From assembly GCA_951217055.1 (NCBI GenBank), contig OX578282.1, positions 16,865,877 to 16,929,876 on the forward strand: 64,000 bases of DNA, written 5' to 3'. The notes under the pieces are model-generated. The model was given only the letters and a program-made list of their open reading frames with translations, searched no databases and had not been told where the DNA came from. The translations under genes were made by a program, and so were the position numbers. Numbering within the stretch: the first letter of the stretch is position 1; the number at the start of each line of letters is the position of its first letter. The stretch comes from Gerris lacustris (lineage: Eukaryota > Arthropoda > Insecta > Hemiptera > Gerridae). Shown in pieces: positions 11,843 through 24,000 of this stretch.

Positions 11843-12733
11843 GTTTTTGCCCTTGCTAAGGCTTTTTTGTTGAAATTATTTTAAAATGATAGAGTTTCAC
11901 ATCTTTATCCCAATACAAAAGATAAATGAAAATTGAATGCTTAATATTTAAAAAAAAAAAAAAAAAAAAAAAATGGAGGAAAATATTAGTGCAACATTTT
12001 GCAAAGCACTATGAACAATTTAATGGAAGAATCAATATCTTTAACATCTGTTTTTAATCTTAAAAAACAAAAACATTTGAAGGGTGGTGAACTTTCCCCA
12101 GAAAAAGAATTTAAAACTTTGAAACCTACAATAGAATTTAATGCTTCAACAAATGTTTGTTACAACACTTACACTTATTAATGCATAATGCCATTGCAAT
12201 TAAATTGTTTAATTAAAATTCTGCTAGGAAAAAGGCAGTTGAAAGTCATATTATAAACGAGTTTTTAATTAAGTGAACAATGAGACACCTCAAATGGAGA
12301 AAATATTTGGCTCACACCTCATATATTACTAAAAAAAAAAAAAAAAAAATTAATTAAACGTCTGAATAAAATTAAATATAAAACATTTAAATTAATAATC
12401 ATGACAAGAGAAATAAAGTTAAAAAAAAAAAAAACCATTACTCGTATATCATTTTTTTAAGTCAGAAGATAATGTGAGCCCAAATTTATAACAATGAACA
12501 TTTACATAAATTAATCATTTACATTTCATTCTTTAATCATTATAAGTGCAGAAAAAAAATTAATCTTATTTGTCAATTATATAAAAATCAATGTTAAAAG
12601 TATTAAATTCACAGAATAAACATGGCTTTTTAAATGTTAATTATATTACAATAAGCAAAATTCCATTAGGAACTTAAGACACTGGTAATATTTTTTTTTT
12701 TTTTTTTTTTTTTTTACAATAAATTATCCTTTT

Positions 12734-12739
12734 TTTATT
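12734..12739 (-). terminator. AATAAA poly(A) signal for the candidate terminal exon
   Basis: Read on the minus strand this is AATAAA, about 70 bp past the TAA at 12807-12809 and just before a long minus-strand A-run (T-run on plus near 12690-12715). The spacing suits a short 3' UTR. Confidence 0.45.
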
Positions 12740-12806
12740 TGTACAAGTATTTGATTATAAGAAGCTAAATACAGTCTTCTTAGATGATGATTTCTGATTC
12801 CGTTGT

Positions 12807-12915
12807 TTAATATTCAGCTATATCATTGTCACCTAGTGATGAATCTTCGGTGATCAAATGTAAGGATCTTTGATTGAGAATAGCTGTTTTTTGTTTCAAG
12901 GTAGATCCTTCACTT
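12807..12915 (-). CDS. Candidate alternative last exon (acidic C-terminus)
   Basis: After the acceptor TATTTATTATTTCCAG the minus strand is open for 35 codons: SEGSTLKQKTAILNQ, then RSLHLITEDSSLGDNDIAEY, then TAA, with AATAAA downstream. The open frame leaves one base before AGT, so it needs an upstream exon ending in phase 2. The known exons nearby end in phase 0 (16602) or terminate (14403). Joining it directly to 16602-16730 would add Lys and stop. Three readings remain: it is joined to an exon I have not found; a later AG in the exon (GTGAAG) is used with a phase-1 donor inside the 14403-14579 exon; or it belongs to another gene. It has no Gly-X-Y. The open length, clean acceptor, stop and poly(A) signal are what support it. 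Confidence 0.4.
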
Positions 12916-13202
12916 CTGGAAATAATAAATATCAAATTATAATATTTTTGTTAAAATTAGGTCTAGGGAAAATTAGGGCATGGAAAAATACCATCAATTC
13001 TTTTCTCTATATGCTTAGTATTTTAACATTATAAGTAATTCTTGTAAGTCCAATTTTTTTAAATTGAGGTCCTGCATTTCGAGTAGAAAATAGCTTTCTT
13101 ATCAAATTGCTAAAGTCTGGCTTACAATAATTAACTTCTGAGATACAAATATATACTGTATTAATCCTTTCTTCTAGACTCTAAAATAATTATTCTAATT
13201 TA

Positions 13203-13332
13203 GGCACTTCTTTAGATGGTTACTCCCCTTATAAAATTAGAAGTGTGATATTCCTCTGTCCCAAAGTACATTGGACTAAACATCCCTTTATCTTAATAGT
13301 TATTTAGTCAAAGTTACAATATTCTAAAAGAA
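13203..13332. mobile_element. MITE, GGTACTTC family, copy C (truncated)
   Basis: It begins GGCACTTCTTTAGATGGTTA and shares the core TGTGATATTCCTCTGTCCCA through TTATTTAGTCAAAG, then loses the family sequence near 13332 without the right terminal repeat. Confidence 0.75.
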
Positions 13333-13848
13333 CTTAGGTGAACATTGATAAACGAATGAATAAAATAATAATTCTTAATGGAGTGTAAGGTACTGAGCAT
13401 TGTATTAAATTATTATCTATAACTCTACCACAAATATTTTATCATTAAGATTCACTCTATAAGCTAAAAGTAAGATAATAGTCAGATGTCAATATTATCC
13501 ATTTAGAAATTTAAAGATTCGCTCAAATTCTATTAAAAATTAACAGCTCCAGAAAAACTTTCTTATACCTTCTTGACAATATAGTCAGAGCCATTTATTT
13601 AACTGCTATTACACTCAGGTATACTAAATGATATATTAGTAATGTCTGCTTTCATCTACATCACACATACCTACATCAGTTGAGTTTGAAACTTAAATAG
13701 TACTTGATGTTGTAAATGATTTGGTATGTCACTCGTCCGTGGTACATATAGTGATAAACTAACTTGATTTAACTAATTTGGCAAATTGATAAAAATTCAA
13801 TTATGGTCATTTCAAAACAAATTAAAACTGGTAATATAACTCATATGC

Positions 13849-14040
13849 ATGCCCAGATTTATCAATGGGCACACTGGACATTTGCCCAGGGCGCCTAATC
13901 TTTTAAAAATTGAGGAAAGGAAGTGAACGTCAAGATCGAAAACTCCCTGCTCCCTCGGTCAGGCAAAAATTTGGAGCACTTATAAGATTTTTGGCACAAG
14001 GTACCTCAAGTCAGGGCCTCCTCATATGGGAAATACCTGC
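13849..14040. repeat. Dispersed repeat, partner of 52344-52530
   Basis: CCCAGATTTATCAATGGG, the GCCCAGGGCGCC segment and AAGGTACCTCAA recur in inverted orientation at 52344-52530 (CCCATTGGTAAATCTGGG, GTGCCCTGGCC, TGAGGTACCTTG). It is non-coding. The GGGCGCC words are typical of hAT-like MITEs, but I could not set the ends. Confidence 0.5.
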
Positions 14041-14340
14041 TCTAAAATGTTGATAGTTAGAAAGAATTTAGACAATGGACCATACTAGAGATTTATAAAG
14101 CCGCAAATGTACCTTAAAAGATGTTTGAATCGGCTAGTAAGTAAATTGTCACTGTTAGTACAATTTAGGGTAAAATGAGGTGTGCTTCTGTAGGGTAATT
14201 CATCTACAAAACTTAATCCAACAATCTAAATTTTAAGCTTGTTGAGCGCCAACACCTATGTAAACCTAACATATAATACTCTTTTTTGAAGATAATTTTT
14301 TAATGGAAAAAGTACTAAAAAACTTTTTTTTTATAGGAAA

Positions 14341-14346
14341 TTTATT
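14341..14346 (-). terminator. AATAAA poly(A) signal of the collagen gene
   Basis: Read on the minus strand, AATAAA lies 57 bp past the TAG stop at 14403-14405, so the 3' UTR would be short. The actual cleavage site is not determined. Confidence 0.55.
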
Positions 14347-14402
14347 TTTTTCTCCGATTTAAACTGCATGCACGGCTCATAGCTTATAAATTTACCATAT
14401 TG

Positions 14403-14579
14403 CTAAGAGTTATAATTGTTCTGTGTTATATCATATTCTTCATAATCTTCTTCTATGTTGTCCTCATAGTCTTGTTCTCCTGTATTTTCAGCTGAGGATA
14501 TAGGAGGAGGAGGTGTAGTAATGATGCTATGACCTCCATGATGGCTTGGACCATTACCTCCATGATATACAGGCGGCTC
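14403..14579 (-). CDS. Collagen exon 17 (terminal, stop codon)
   Basis: After an acceptor GGTCTGGTAG the frame reads [19 protein letters not shown], then [18 protein letters not shown], then [21 protein letters not shown] and TAG. Its phase (0) fits exon 16. It is non-collagenous: His/Gly/Pro-rich first, then strongly acidic with Tyr residues. The acceptor has a weak pyrimidine tract. The long open frame in phase and the stop before AATAAA support it. Confidence 0.82.
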   Translation of the reverse strand, partial: EPPVYHGGNGPSHHGGHSIITTPPPPISSAENTGEQDYEDNIEEDYEEYDITQNNYNS

Positions 14580-17500
14580 CTACCAGACCACAACACCGTA
14601 CCACCACCACAAAGCAAAGTAAAAAAACACACAAACACCGCTATGGGTTAGTCACAGAAATATCACACCACAGTTATAACAAAAAATTAGTTAAACAGTT
14701 CAAAATAAATAAATAAAATAATAATAAAAAAGTAAAATGTGTAGTCAATCCTTAACAACTTAGGTAGCTCGGTTAGGAGAGTGTGGTGAAGTAGCAAAGA
14801 AGGGATCTTTCATTCCATTCTGTAGACTGGAGCCCAAAATTGAATGGTCTAAAGGACAGGGTAAGTCACCTAAAAGTGGATCTGGGAGAAAGTAGAGAGG
14901 GACGAAGGGATGTAGGCAGTCTAAGATGATGCTGCCAAAGCTAAACAAAAGGAAAACTAGATGGCTCATGGGACTGAGTAGATTCAACATGAGAAACATG
15001 GTTAGGGTCTTAACTGGACATTGTCAGCTTAAGAGACATCTGACAGTATTAAAAATTGATGAGGATCCCACAGGGCCAGAGTGAATTGAAGAAGAGGAGA
15101 CAGCTTTTACCCCTTTGTGATAGCCTGGGAAGGATATGGGAGATAGAGGTGGGTAATAACAGTTATTTGGCGGTAACATGTTATTACTGTTCTGTTATCA
15201 GGCAATAACATGTTATTTGAGTAACAGGTAACAGCCCCCTTTCGAGCCTCCAAGGGGGGAGGGGGGAAGCTTTCGATGCCAAGCCAAAAAAACAAAAATA
15301 TGGGGGGGGGGGGAGGGGTATTACAAATTATTGTTTTTAGTAATTTGTTGAAGGCCAAAGGTGAAGGGCGAAATATAACTCTACATAACAAATAATTGCA
15401 TAATTAAACAGACGAATCGACAAGCAAAATAAAATTAAATACCCCTTTTGAAACTGATAAGAGTCTATGATAATAATAATTGATGATACATCAAAAATAG
15501 TTGCAGTAATGTGACATCGTAGAGAGGTGTAATATAATTATAATGAAAGTTGTTTGAGGAAAATCGGTTCAGTAGAACTGGAGATGAGTGAATCTTAGAT
15601 ACCCGGAAAGGTGGGCCGCCTCAAAGAGAGTGAGACTCTCTGGATAGGTAAGGCAAAGAGGAGTCAGAGTTAACACTAACGCAACACGGATAGATAAAGG
15701 TAATAAATAGCTCTAAGCCTTAAGGTAAGGGACATTGGGGCTCGGAGCAGAACCGGGTCCCTTGCAAGTTAGAACCGATCCCTAACCTACAACAGCAAAA
15801 TCTTTGCCGTTTATAATAAAATTATTTAAACTTTGATAACAGAAAGAATCAGGATAACATTAACGAAACTATAACAATAACAGCAATGAAGTGTTATAAA
15901 TCCTATATCAATAACAGCTCATTGCATCTTGTTCTTGTTACTTGAAATGTTATTGATTCTGTTCTGTTAAAATAACAATAACAGGTATGATCTGTTATTG
16001 TTATCAAATATGTTCTGTTATCTGAGCTGTTATAATGTGAACTGTTATTCGATAACAGGACTTTTTCAATAGCATGTTATTGGGCGAACGACGAACTGTT
16101 ATTCTCCAATAACATGTTATTGTAAACTGTTCTGTTATTTTCGACACACCTCTAATGGGAGACTCCGCTTTCAATATATTAGATCAAGGAAGAGGAACTT
16201 ATCGTTCTTAAGAGGCAGGATATCCTCTCCTTTGTCACCCAAAGAGACAAGAGTAAGACAGAGGTGGTTTGATAGGTGTGAAGACCAGGGGTTGGCAAAA
16301 ATGACCCAAGTTTGGTCTAGTTCCTAGGCTTGGCCTCCCCCCCCCCCCTTACTACTACTACTACTAGGAGAGTAAGGGCTGTTCTACCAATAAAACACAA
16401 AATAATATAGTCTTTTAGGGAATTCCTAATCATGAAACATACTTGTAGGAAGAACTTCATGATTTCAGTATTCAAATCAAAGAAGTCTTTGCAGACAGAT
16501 TAAAAAGTTAATTTTGAAATCAAAAGAAAACATTGTTAGACATTTAAACATAAAAGAATTGACATTGTTTGTCACAAATAAAAAATGTTTTATGAGATTA
16601 CCTTTGGTGATCCACAACCTAAGAGAGGTAATCCATCAGGTCCTATAGGACATGGTGCATCTAGACCAGGTACTCCTTGTTCACCTTTATCTCCTCTATC
16701 ACCTTTCCTACCTCGCTTACCAACTGGACCCTTTAACAAGTAATCAAAACTCATTGGAAAACAATAAATATAATCTTAAATTTCATCACTTCTATTAAGC
16801 TTTAAATAAAGTAGGAAGTTTTAAAAAAAAATTAATTAGTAGCTTCTTTTAAATTTAATGTAAATAAGAACAATGGGAAAGATTAGAGTACAAAATCATT
16901 AGACATTTATAACAAAATAATAATAAATTATTATTACATATTTCTACATAATATTAATACATTTTTCAAAAATAATATTCACAATCTATGGTGCAAACAA
17001 AAAACTGTGAATAAATAAATTTATAACTTGAAATATACCATTGATAAACCTTCAACAAACAATAAACAATAAACATCTCAAGTGCACATTTTAGTGAAAA
17101 ATAATAAAGTGGAATATCACAAGCAAAAAAGTTCAAAAAAGATTTTTTCTTTATTTATTTCTTTTTATATTTAAAAATAATTAAATAAATGTAAGTAAAT
17201 CATAACTATTATCTAGTGCAGAATTTAGAAAACAAGTGATTTTTGATATATTATTATTTAATTAAACAAAAAAAAAAAATAATAATATAAAAATAAAAAT
17301 AATTATCAAAAACTTGTTTGTAAAACTATGTGATAACAAAAAAAAAAAAAAAACTGTGCACCTCAAAAACTCAATCATATATGTTAATTCAAAACGTAAA
17401 AAAAATATTCGTTAAAAAAAGTCAAGAAAATAATTGTACGTAGAAATAAAAATTTGTTTTTAAAAACTCACCGGGTCACCCTTAAGCCCTCTTTCTCCTT

Positions 17501-20500
17501 TAGGTCCCTGGAATGTAATATATAAATATACGATTATTAACAATATCGATAAAAATATAACTTCTCTTTTGATATGCTATAAATTATAAACTATAAAAAC
17601 ATAAATTTAGCGATATCCTCATAACTTCTCCCATCAATAATATTAATATAATCAACTACAACCATGTAAATTTATTAATAAGTTTACATAAAAGTCATTA
17701 AAAATCCCAAAATAAATTAAAATTCAAAAAACCAAAAATGCATACATATCAAATTGTTGATTTATTTTTGTAACCTGATAAAAAAAAAATAAGCACCCAA
17801 AATGAGTAAGGTTTTGAATAATTGTGATTAAATTTAAACCCTTAGAGCAGGGGTCTCCAAACTTTTTGGTTGAAGGGCTGGATTTGGATAGGATGGTATA
17901 AACGAGGCCAGATAAAGTAACACTCAGCCATCCGATTCACAATGGAAGGCAATATAGATAAGCAATATCCATTTCGGCCAAATAAACTTCAATAAGACTC
18001 GTGCTGATCATTTTGGGTGTTTGATATGGAATTTGATTGTAGAGAACTTATATAACTTTGCAGTGTTTAGGTTCATTTGTTAACTTCTTTTGAGGCCTGG
18101 TGGGCTGGATGAAAACGTCTCAGGAGCCAGGTCCGGCCGAAGTTTGGAAACTACGGCACTTGCCTTAGAGTATGCTCACCTTATCAAGTATGAGTTTATA
18201 AATATCCTTTTACATGATTAAATACAAAAAATAAATCTAACAAAACTTTCTAAAATAAATAGTGGGTCTAAATTTAAATGCAACCTTATCTGAAGATTAA
18301 GAGCGTAAGAGGAGTTAATGCCAATAGAATAATGAAAAACGGAAAGCCTCTTCACAAAATGAATCTTTATTTCACATAACTAGTTTACGGTCTCTCAGCC
18401 ATCAAAAGGTAGTGGAAAAACCTGACTTTGAGTCACATAAGAGACAAAAAACGGACTCGGGTTTTTTTGTCTTTTTAGGTGCAAAAAGATTTTTTCAAAG
18501 TTTTTGGGGTGCAGCGGCCCCAAATTTAGAGCTAAAATTAATTTATCTATTTCGGCTTTGAGAATATTTTTCCGAATTTTTATTACGAATTTCAATCATA
18601 AGTGGCCTAGTAGTTTAAACAGGTAGATATATATATATATTTTTTATTAAATATTTATTTAAAAAAAACCTTTTTACTACGTTTTTATTAGCTTGCTTTC
18701 TTGTTTGCTTGTTTGTCCAGTACAAATCTTGCAATCAATTTTTAACTAACTTCCCGAGTAGCTAGACATTTGAAACTTTTAGAATAGCTCAGAACAAGAT
18801 GACAATGCATTATTTTAATACTTTTAGCCATCTTTCAGCAGAATTTAATTCGTTTTCAGCAAATTTTGCTGTATGGAAAGTTAGTTCGGGAAAAATCCCC
18901 GTTATTTTATTTGTTTTGACATATCCCATATTTACAATCTTCATTTTGACGGGTTTCAAATTTATGATTTATGACAGAAAATATAAAAACGTAGTATATA
19001 AAAAGTTCTTTTTATCTTGTAATTATGTGGACTCAAAATCGAATTTTCACCCCACCACAATACATTTTCATTATTTAAGAAGTAAAAAATTAGTATAAAC
19101 ATCTGTACACCCAAATTATTAAAAATTAATATTCATGTTAAGTACAATTTAGAAATGTTTTAGTTCATATAAATAAATAAACTCTGTTCTGAAAAGCATA
19201 AAGGTGGTCTAAACAAATTCTACTAAAAAGCTTTTAGTTGACATCATTCTTTTATTTATTTCTTCTTCATTTTTTCATTTACTCTTTGTAACCGAGCATC
19301 CAAATTTTGGCTCGGCCATTGGGGGGCTTTTTAAAAATTATATAAATAAATAAATCTTTTTATACAAAACAATAACTTATTCTCTTTAATTATCCATGAT
19401 TTTATACTATTAGAAAGATGAAAAAACAAAACAAATCTGATCTTGAAAAATAACAACTTCAAATAATTTGTTTTCATACTTTTCAGTACAGAAATATTAT
19501 TGTTAATTAAGAAAAGCATTAGTACCTCAGATCCTGGTATTCCATCGGTACCCTAGAAATAGAGATATTTTACATTTTGTTAGTACACTCTAAGCCCACA
19601 AGCACCACAATATTAAATTTAAAACACAAATAAATCAAATTAAAAGCAATATTAACTGTGAAAGAAACAAAAAAAAAAAAAAAAGTATTTTAGAATAACA
19701 TAAATGAAAATAATATGTTAAAAGATAAATTATTAATCCAGAAAAAATAATATAAAACAATAATAAAAGTCAACTTTTTAAGTTATGAGATTTGTTATTT
19801 TAATTATTTTATTAAAGAATAGTATTAAATTTTAATTTCATAATATTAGACAGATAAAGAGAAAAATATAAAATTTATTTTACTAAGGTGTTTTTACAAG
19901 TAGCTCAATTTACTTATGCGTAAAAAAAAATATTAATAGATAAAATAGTTATAATAGTTTTTAAATTAATTACACATAAAAACTCTAATATGTTTTTAAT
20001 TATTGTTTTAAGGCTGTAAATATTAATAACAATTATATACATGGAAACCAAAACCAACCAAATTCCAAAGAGGATTTATAAAATAATATTTATTACAATT
20101 AACCCTTCGAGACACGGGCTGGCGCATGGAGTGCTCCACGAGTAAAAAAGTTTCTGCAAATCACAGATTCACGATGCGAGAATAATAAAACCTCAATTTA
20201 CCCTACCACTAGAGACCCCTAAAACAGATGAAACAGTCTGCATTGATTATTGCTTCGTTCTGCATTGTTTTGCTGTGTTTTTTTGTCTTGGTGTACTCTA
20301 TGCGCTGCCTGTGCCACCATGTCCGGTAAAGAAATTATGCCATCCGATCAATATTTTTCGGATTTGCATGAGTTGTCGGATTAGGATGATAGTTGTGAGG
20401 AGTTATCTTAGGACTTTGACAACTAATAATAATAAATAGGGTTGATAATTAAGGTTGAAAGCCCAATACTAAGTCAGAACGTTGAAGGAGTAATTACTGA

Positions 20501-21018
20501 TTTTTTTTTAGTAATTTTTATTTTTATAATTAAAGATATTATTGAAAAATAAATATGTAATACATCAATTGACTTTTTAGTTCAACATTTCCAAAACGTA
20601 ATCTAGATAATCTGGATTTAACCAATTTATGGTTTGAAAAATGCATTGGCGCATAAAGTGCGCCGCCTGTGCCTCTTTGTTTGTCCACTATAGCCGTGCC
20701 ACGAAGGGTTAAAGAAACAAAAATAAAATTGATCAATAGCAAAAAAAGAAAGGCCTTTTTGCATAGATGCGAAAAAAATTAAATAAAAACTCTGTTGGAG
20801 TTATCAGATTAAAAAGAACTTCTGCATTGCTTAATTTATTTATTTTTTTTTTAATTTATTTTTTTTTAATATGCTTTGATTTAACTTCTTTTGTTTGTGC
20901 TATTTCAATTTTTAACTCAATCTCTCAAATTTATCAAGGAGGATGAAACATTAAGATTACATATTTTTAATCACAATGTAAGTTAAATAAAAAATAAAGT
21001 TTATCAAAATCATATGTA

Positions 21019-21057
<39 letters not shown>

Positions 21058-24000
21058 TAACGAATAATTGACATGTGTTTTTTGTGGGAAGAAGTGCCCA
21101 TAAAACTCAAATCACATAAAGTTGGATAAGGAACAATTTTTTCGGAATTAGATCGAACACAGTTTTAATTAGGAAATGTTTAATTAATGGTAATTTGTGT
21201 TTATTTGTTTCTAATTTTCTTTTCTCATCCGATTTAATATTAAGAATACTTTGAACTTAGTATTAATTCAATCTTAATTTAAAAAATGATCAATTAAATG
21301 CAAAAAATGTTTACAAGTCAAAAATCATAACTATTAGTCAATCCCCATAAGTGTAATTTGATTAATTAATTAAACAATAAGACATTTGTACATAAAAAAA
21401 TAATGGAATATAGATTAAACATACGGGTAATCCAGGATCTCCTCTTTCTCCTTTGACACCTGGTTCTCCTTGACCACCCTGTAATAGATAAAACACAGCA
21501 TTTATAAGTAAAACAATAAAATATTAACACTTTTTTTTATAACAAATGCAATTTTAATTAAATTTATACAATTTATGAGTGTTAGCCTAGTAACTCATTG
21601 CTATCACACTCGCTTGTCACACACAAGATTCTAGGTTTAATTCCCTGTTCAGCCATTATCGTGATATAAATGTGTACTTAAGTGGTGTGGAATCAATCTG
21701 AATAAGAATATCAATGGTTTACACAGCAGCAGATAGAACGTCATGCTAACTGTATGTGATCCATTACAAATATATAGTAGCGTAAGCCGATGAGCAGGCC
21801 TAAGCCCTTCATGGATTGTTTGTCGTGGATTATTATTATTATAAGGGTTAGCCTACAGATAATATTTTTTCTAGGTTGGACCATGTACACAATATTTATT
21901 AATTTTATTTTTATTTTTGTCATTGACACATATAAGTATGTACAGTGGGAAATAAAAAAATTGCTTTATCCCGTTTATCACTTAGTGCCCATTTTCACCC
22001 TGTACCATTTTCACCCATTGCAGAACTAACTTCATCTTGGTGTTTATACTTGGGACCTCTAGATGTCTTTTTTGAAATATCCATTTGTTTCATATACTGT
22101 AAAATCTCACATTTAATACGTCTTTATATAGAATAGGTAATTCTTCCTAAAAGTGATGATTTTCTTTCAGACAATTGTACAGTGAGAAAATTACGCGGTA
22201 AAAAGTCAAGAGCTTCCGAAGTTAAGAACGTCCGAAATGAATTCTAAACTGAGACGATAAGATATTTTCTCTTTACTGTGCAAAGATGTTCTGATTCCAC
22301 TTAAACAAATGGAAGTAGAATGTGCAAAATGATTAGAGCAAGAAACTCCTTAAAAAATGGTTCTAAGAAAGTAAAGGAATCAAAAACACAGCCAATACTA
22401 ATTCACAGAAAGTTTATCGGTCAGACCTATATTCATACTAACATTAGTATGGATAAATTAAATGTACAGTATGGAACGTAATTTGTAATTACATGTGTAT
22501 GTGAATGAATATACAAATGTACATTCCTATCAGTTTCCAACAATTAGCTAGACTAACAACAACATCTGTTAAATTTACATATTTCAGTGCATTTTCCAAG
22601 TTTTCATTGTGCACATGGTTAGCAAGAATAATCGTAGGAAGTGGGAAGTGTCTTGCGATATAATTTTTATGGTTGAGAGCTTGCATTCGCCGTGAAGGAT
22701 CATCCGGATTATCGAGGTTTGCGGATTACCAAGGGTTCAGGATTACCACGTGTCCGGATTAACAGGGTCCTACTGCATATACAATTTTTTTTATGGTAAG
22801 TTAAAGTTAGCCTACATGATGGTCTTAGGGAATAAGCTTTAATGGGATATAATATATTTTCACCAGTTATTAGCAGCTATTACAATAGTTGTGACCTCCA
22901 ATGTATTACCCGGCATCCAATGTCAATTAATGGTTCATACAGCTGAGACACACTAACCACATGTCATCCATTAAATATATAGTTTTATAAGCCCTTTGGC
23001 AGGGGCCTGGGAGGCTCAGAGGCTAGCGCGCTTGCCGTGTGATAACGCAAGTTAAGCAGCCTTGAGCAGGGTCAGTAGATGGATGGGTGAATGCTTCTGG
23101 CCACAGCTCTGGGTTCGATTCCCGGACCGGGTCCCCCGCTCAATGTCAACCCAGCATTGTTTAAATAAATGGGAAGCTCCTCAAAAGAGTGGCGCCACCA
23201 GGTTTCGGCCTGGAAACCATGATGATGACACTCCTGGTTGTAATACAACCAGGAGGGGAGTCATGGTTACCGAACCAAATCTTCACAAAAGTGTCAAGAT
23301 TTCAGTCCCTAACCTGGGTTTGTTCGATGGGCCCACTTAAGTGGCCTGAGTCTTCGGGTGTAGCCCCCCGGAAAAAAAAAAAAAAAGAAAAGAAAAGCCC
23401 TTTGGCAGTCCTAAGCCCTTCAGGCTGTTGTTTCACAGATTATTAATGTACTATGTATATGAATAAGTGTACTATATTATCCTAGTATTATTAAAATATA
23501 ATAATTATTAAAAATATGTTTACCTTCATTCCATCTAGACCTGGAGGACCCTAAAACATACAAATATTTATTAATAATTGCAATAAAAAAAATGTCAACT
23601 ACTAAATAGAAACATGCACTTTTTCAACAAGCAAACTAACTTTTATTGAGTGTGAGTGAGCAAAATATGAATTAAAAAGAACTTCTAACCAACTGAACTA
23701 AGACTTCATTTTTAAAAAACGGTGAACAAAAAATAATATAAGGTTGAGTTGGGTAATCAAATATATAGATTCTAAACAAATGTAGTCTAAATTGGGAAAC
23801 TTTTGTATGAGATAAAAAGAAATATTTTTGGTGGTAAGTAGTTTATCATAATGCAAATGTAAATACATTTCAAGTGATAAATTAAATGCTTTTTAAATTT
23901 TATGAGAGAAATATATTAATTATTTTTCATTAAAAATACAATATTGTACATGACTTCAAGGGCTGATTTTTTGGCTCAAATAGAACAAAAAATTGTCATA

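Larger units (their letters stand above)
1..12733. other. Gene-free flank downstream of the collagen gene
   Basis: No exon-like open frame is supported here. The region is AT-rich and holds the repeats listed separately (373-609, 1360-1502, 2070-2364, 5352-5619, 7318-7850, 8307-9048, 9862-9983, 11813-11842). The stretches 2760-5340, 6700-7310, 9057-9861 and 9984-11812 show only homopolymer runs and simple AT sequence. A diverged TTAA-type element may span about 6034-6697, where a CCCTTTCG-like end faces an AAAGGGTTAA end, but its left TTAA is not intact. Confidence 0.6.

Noticed and set aside
11999..12181. 60-codon plus frame after a long A-run
   Set aside because: No motif recognised; length is within chance expectation for this region.
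23062..23446. Two overlapping plus-strand frames of 85-92 codons
   Set aside because: Both lie in the SINE with target duplication and A-tail.
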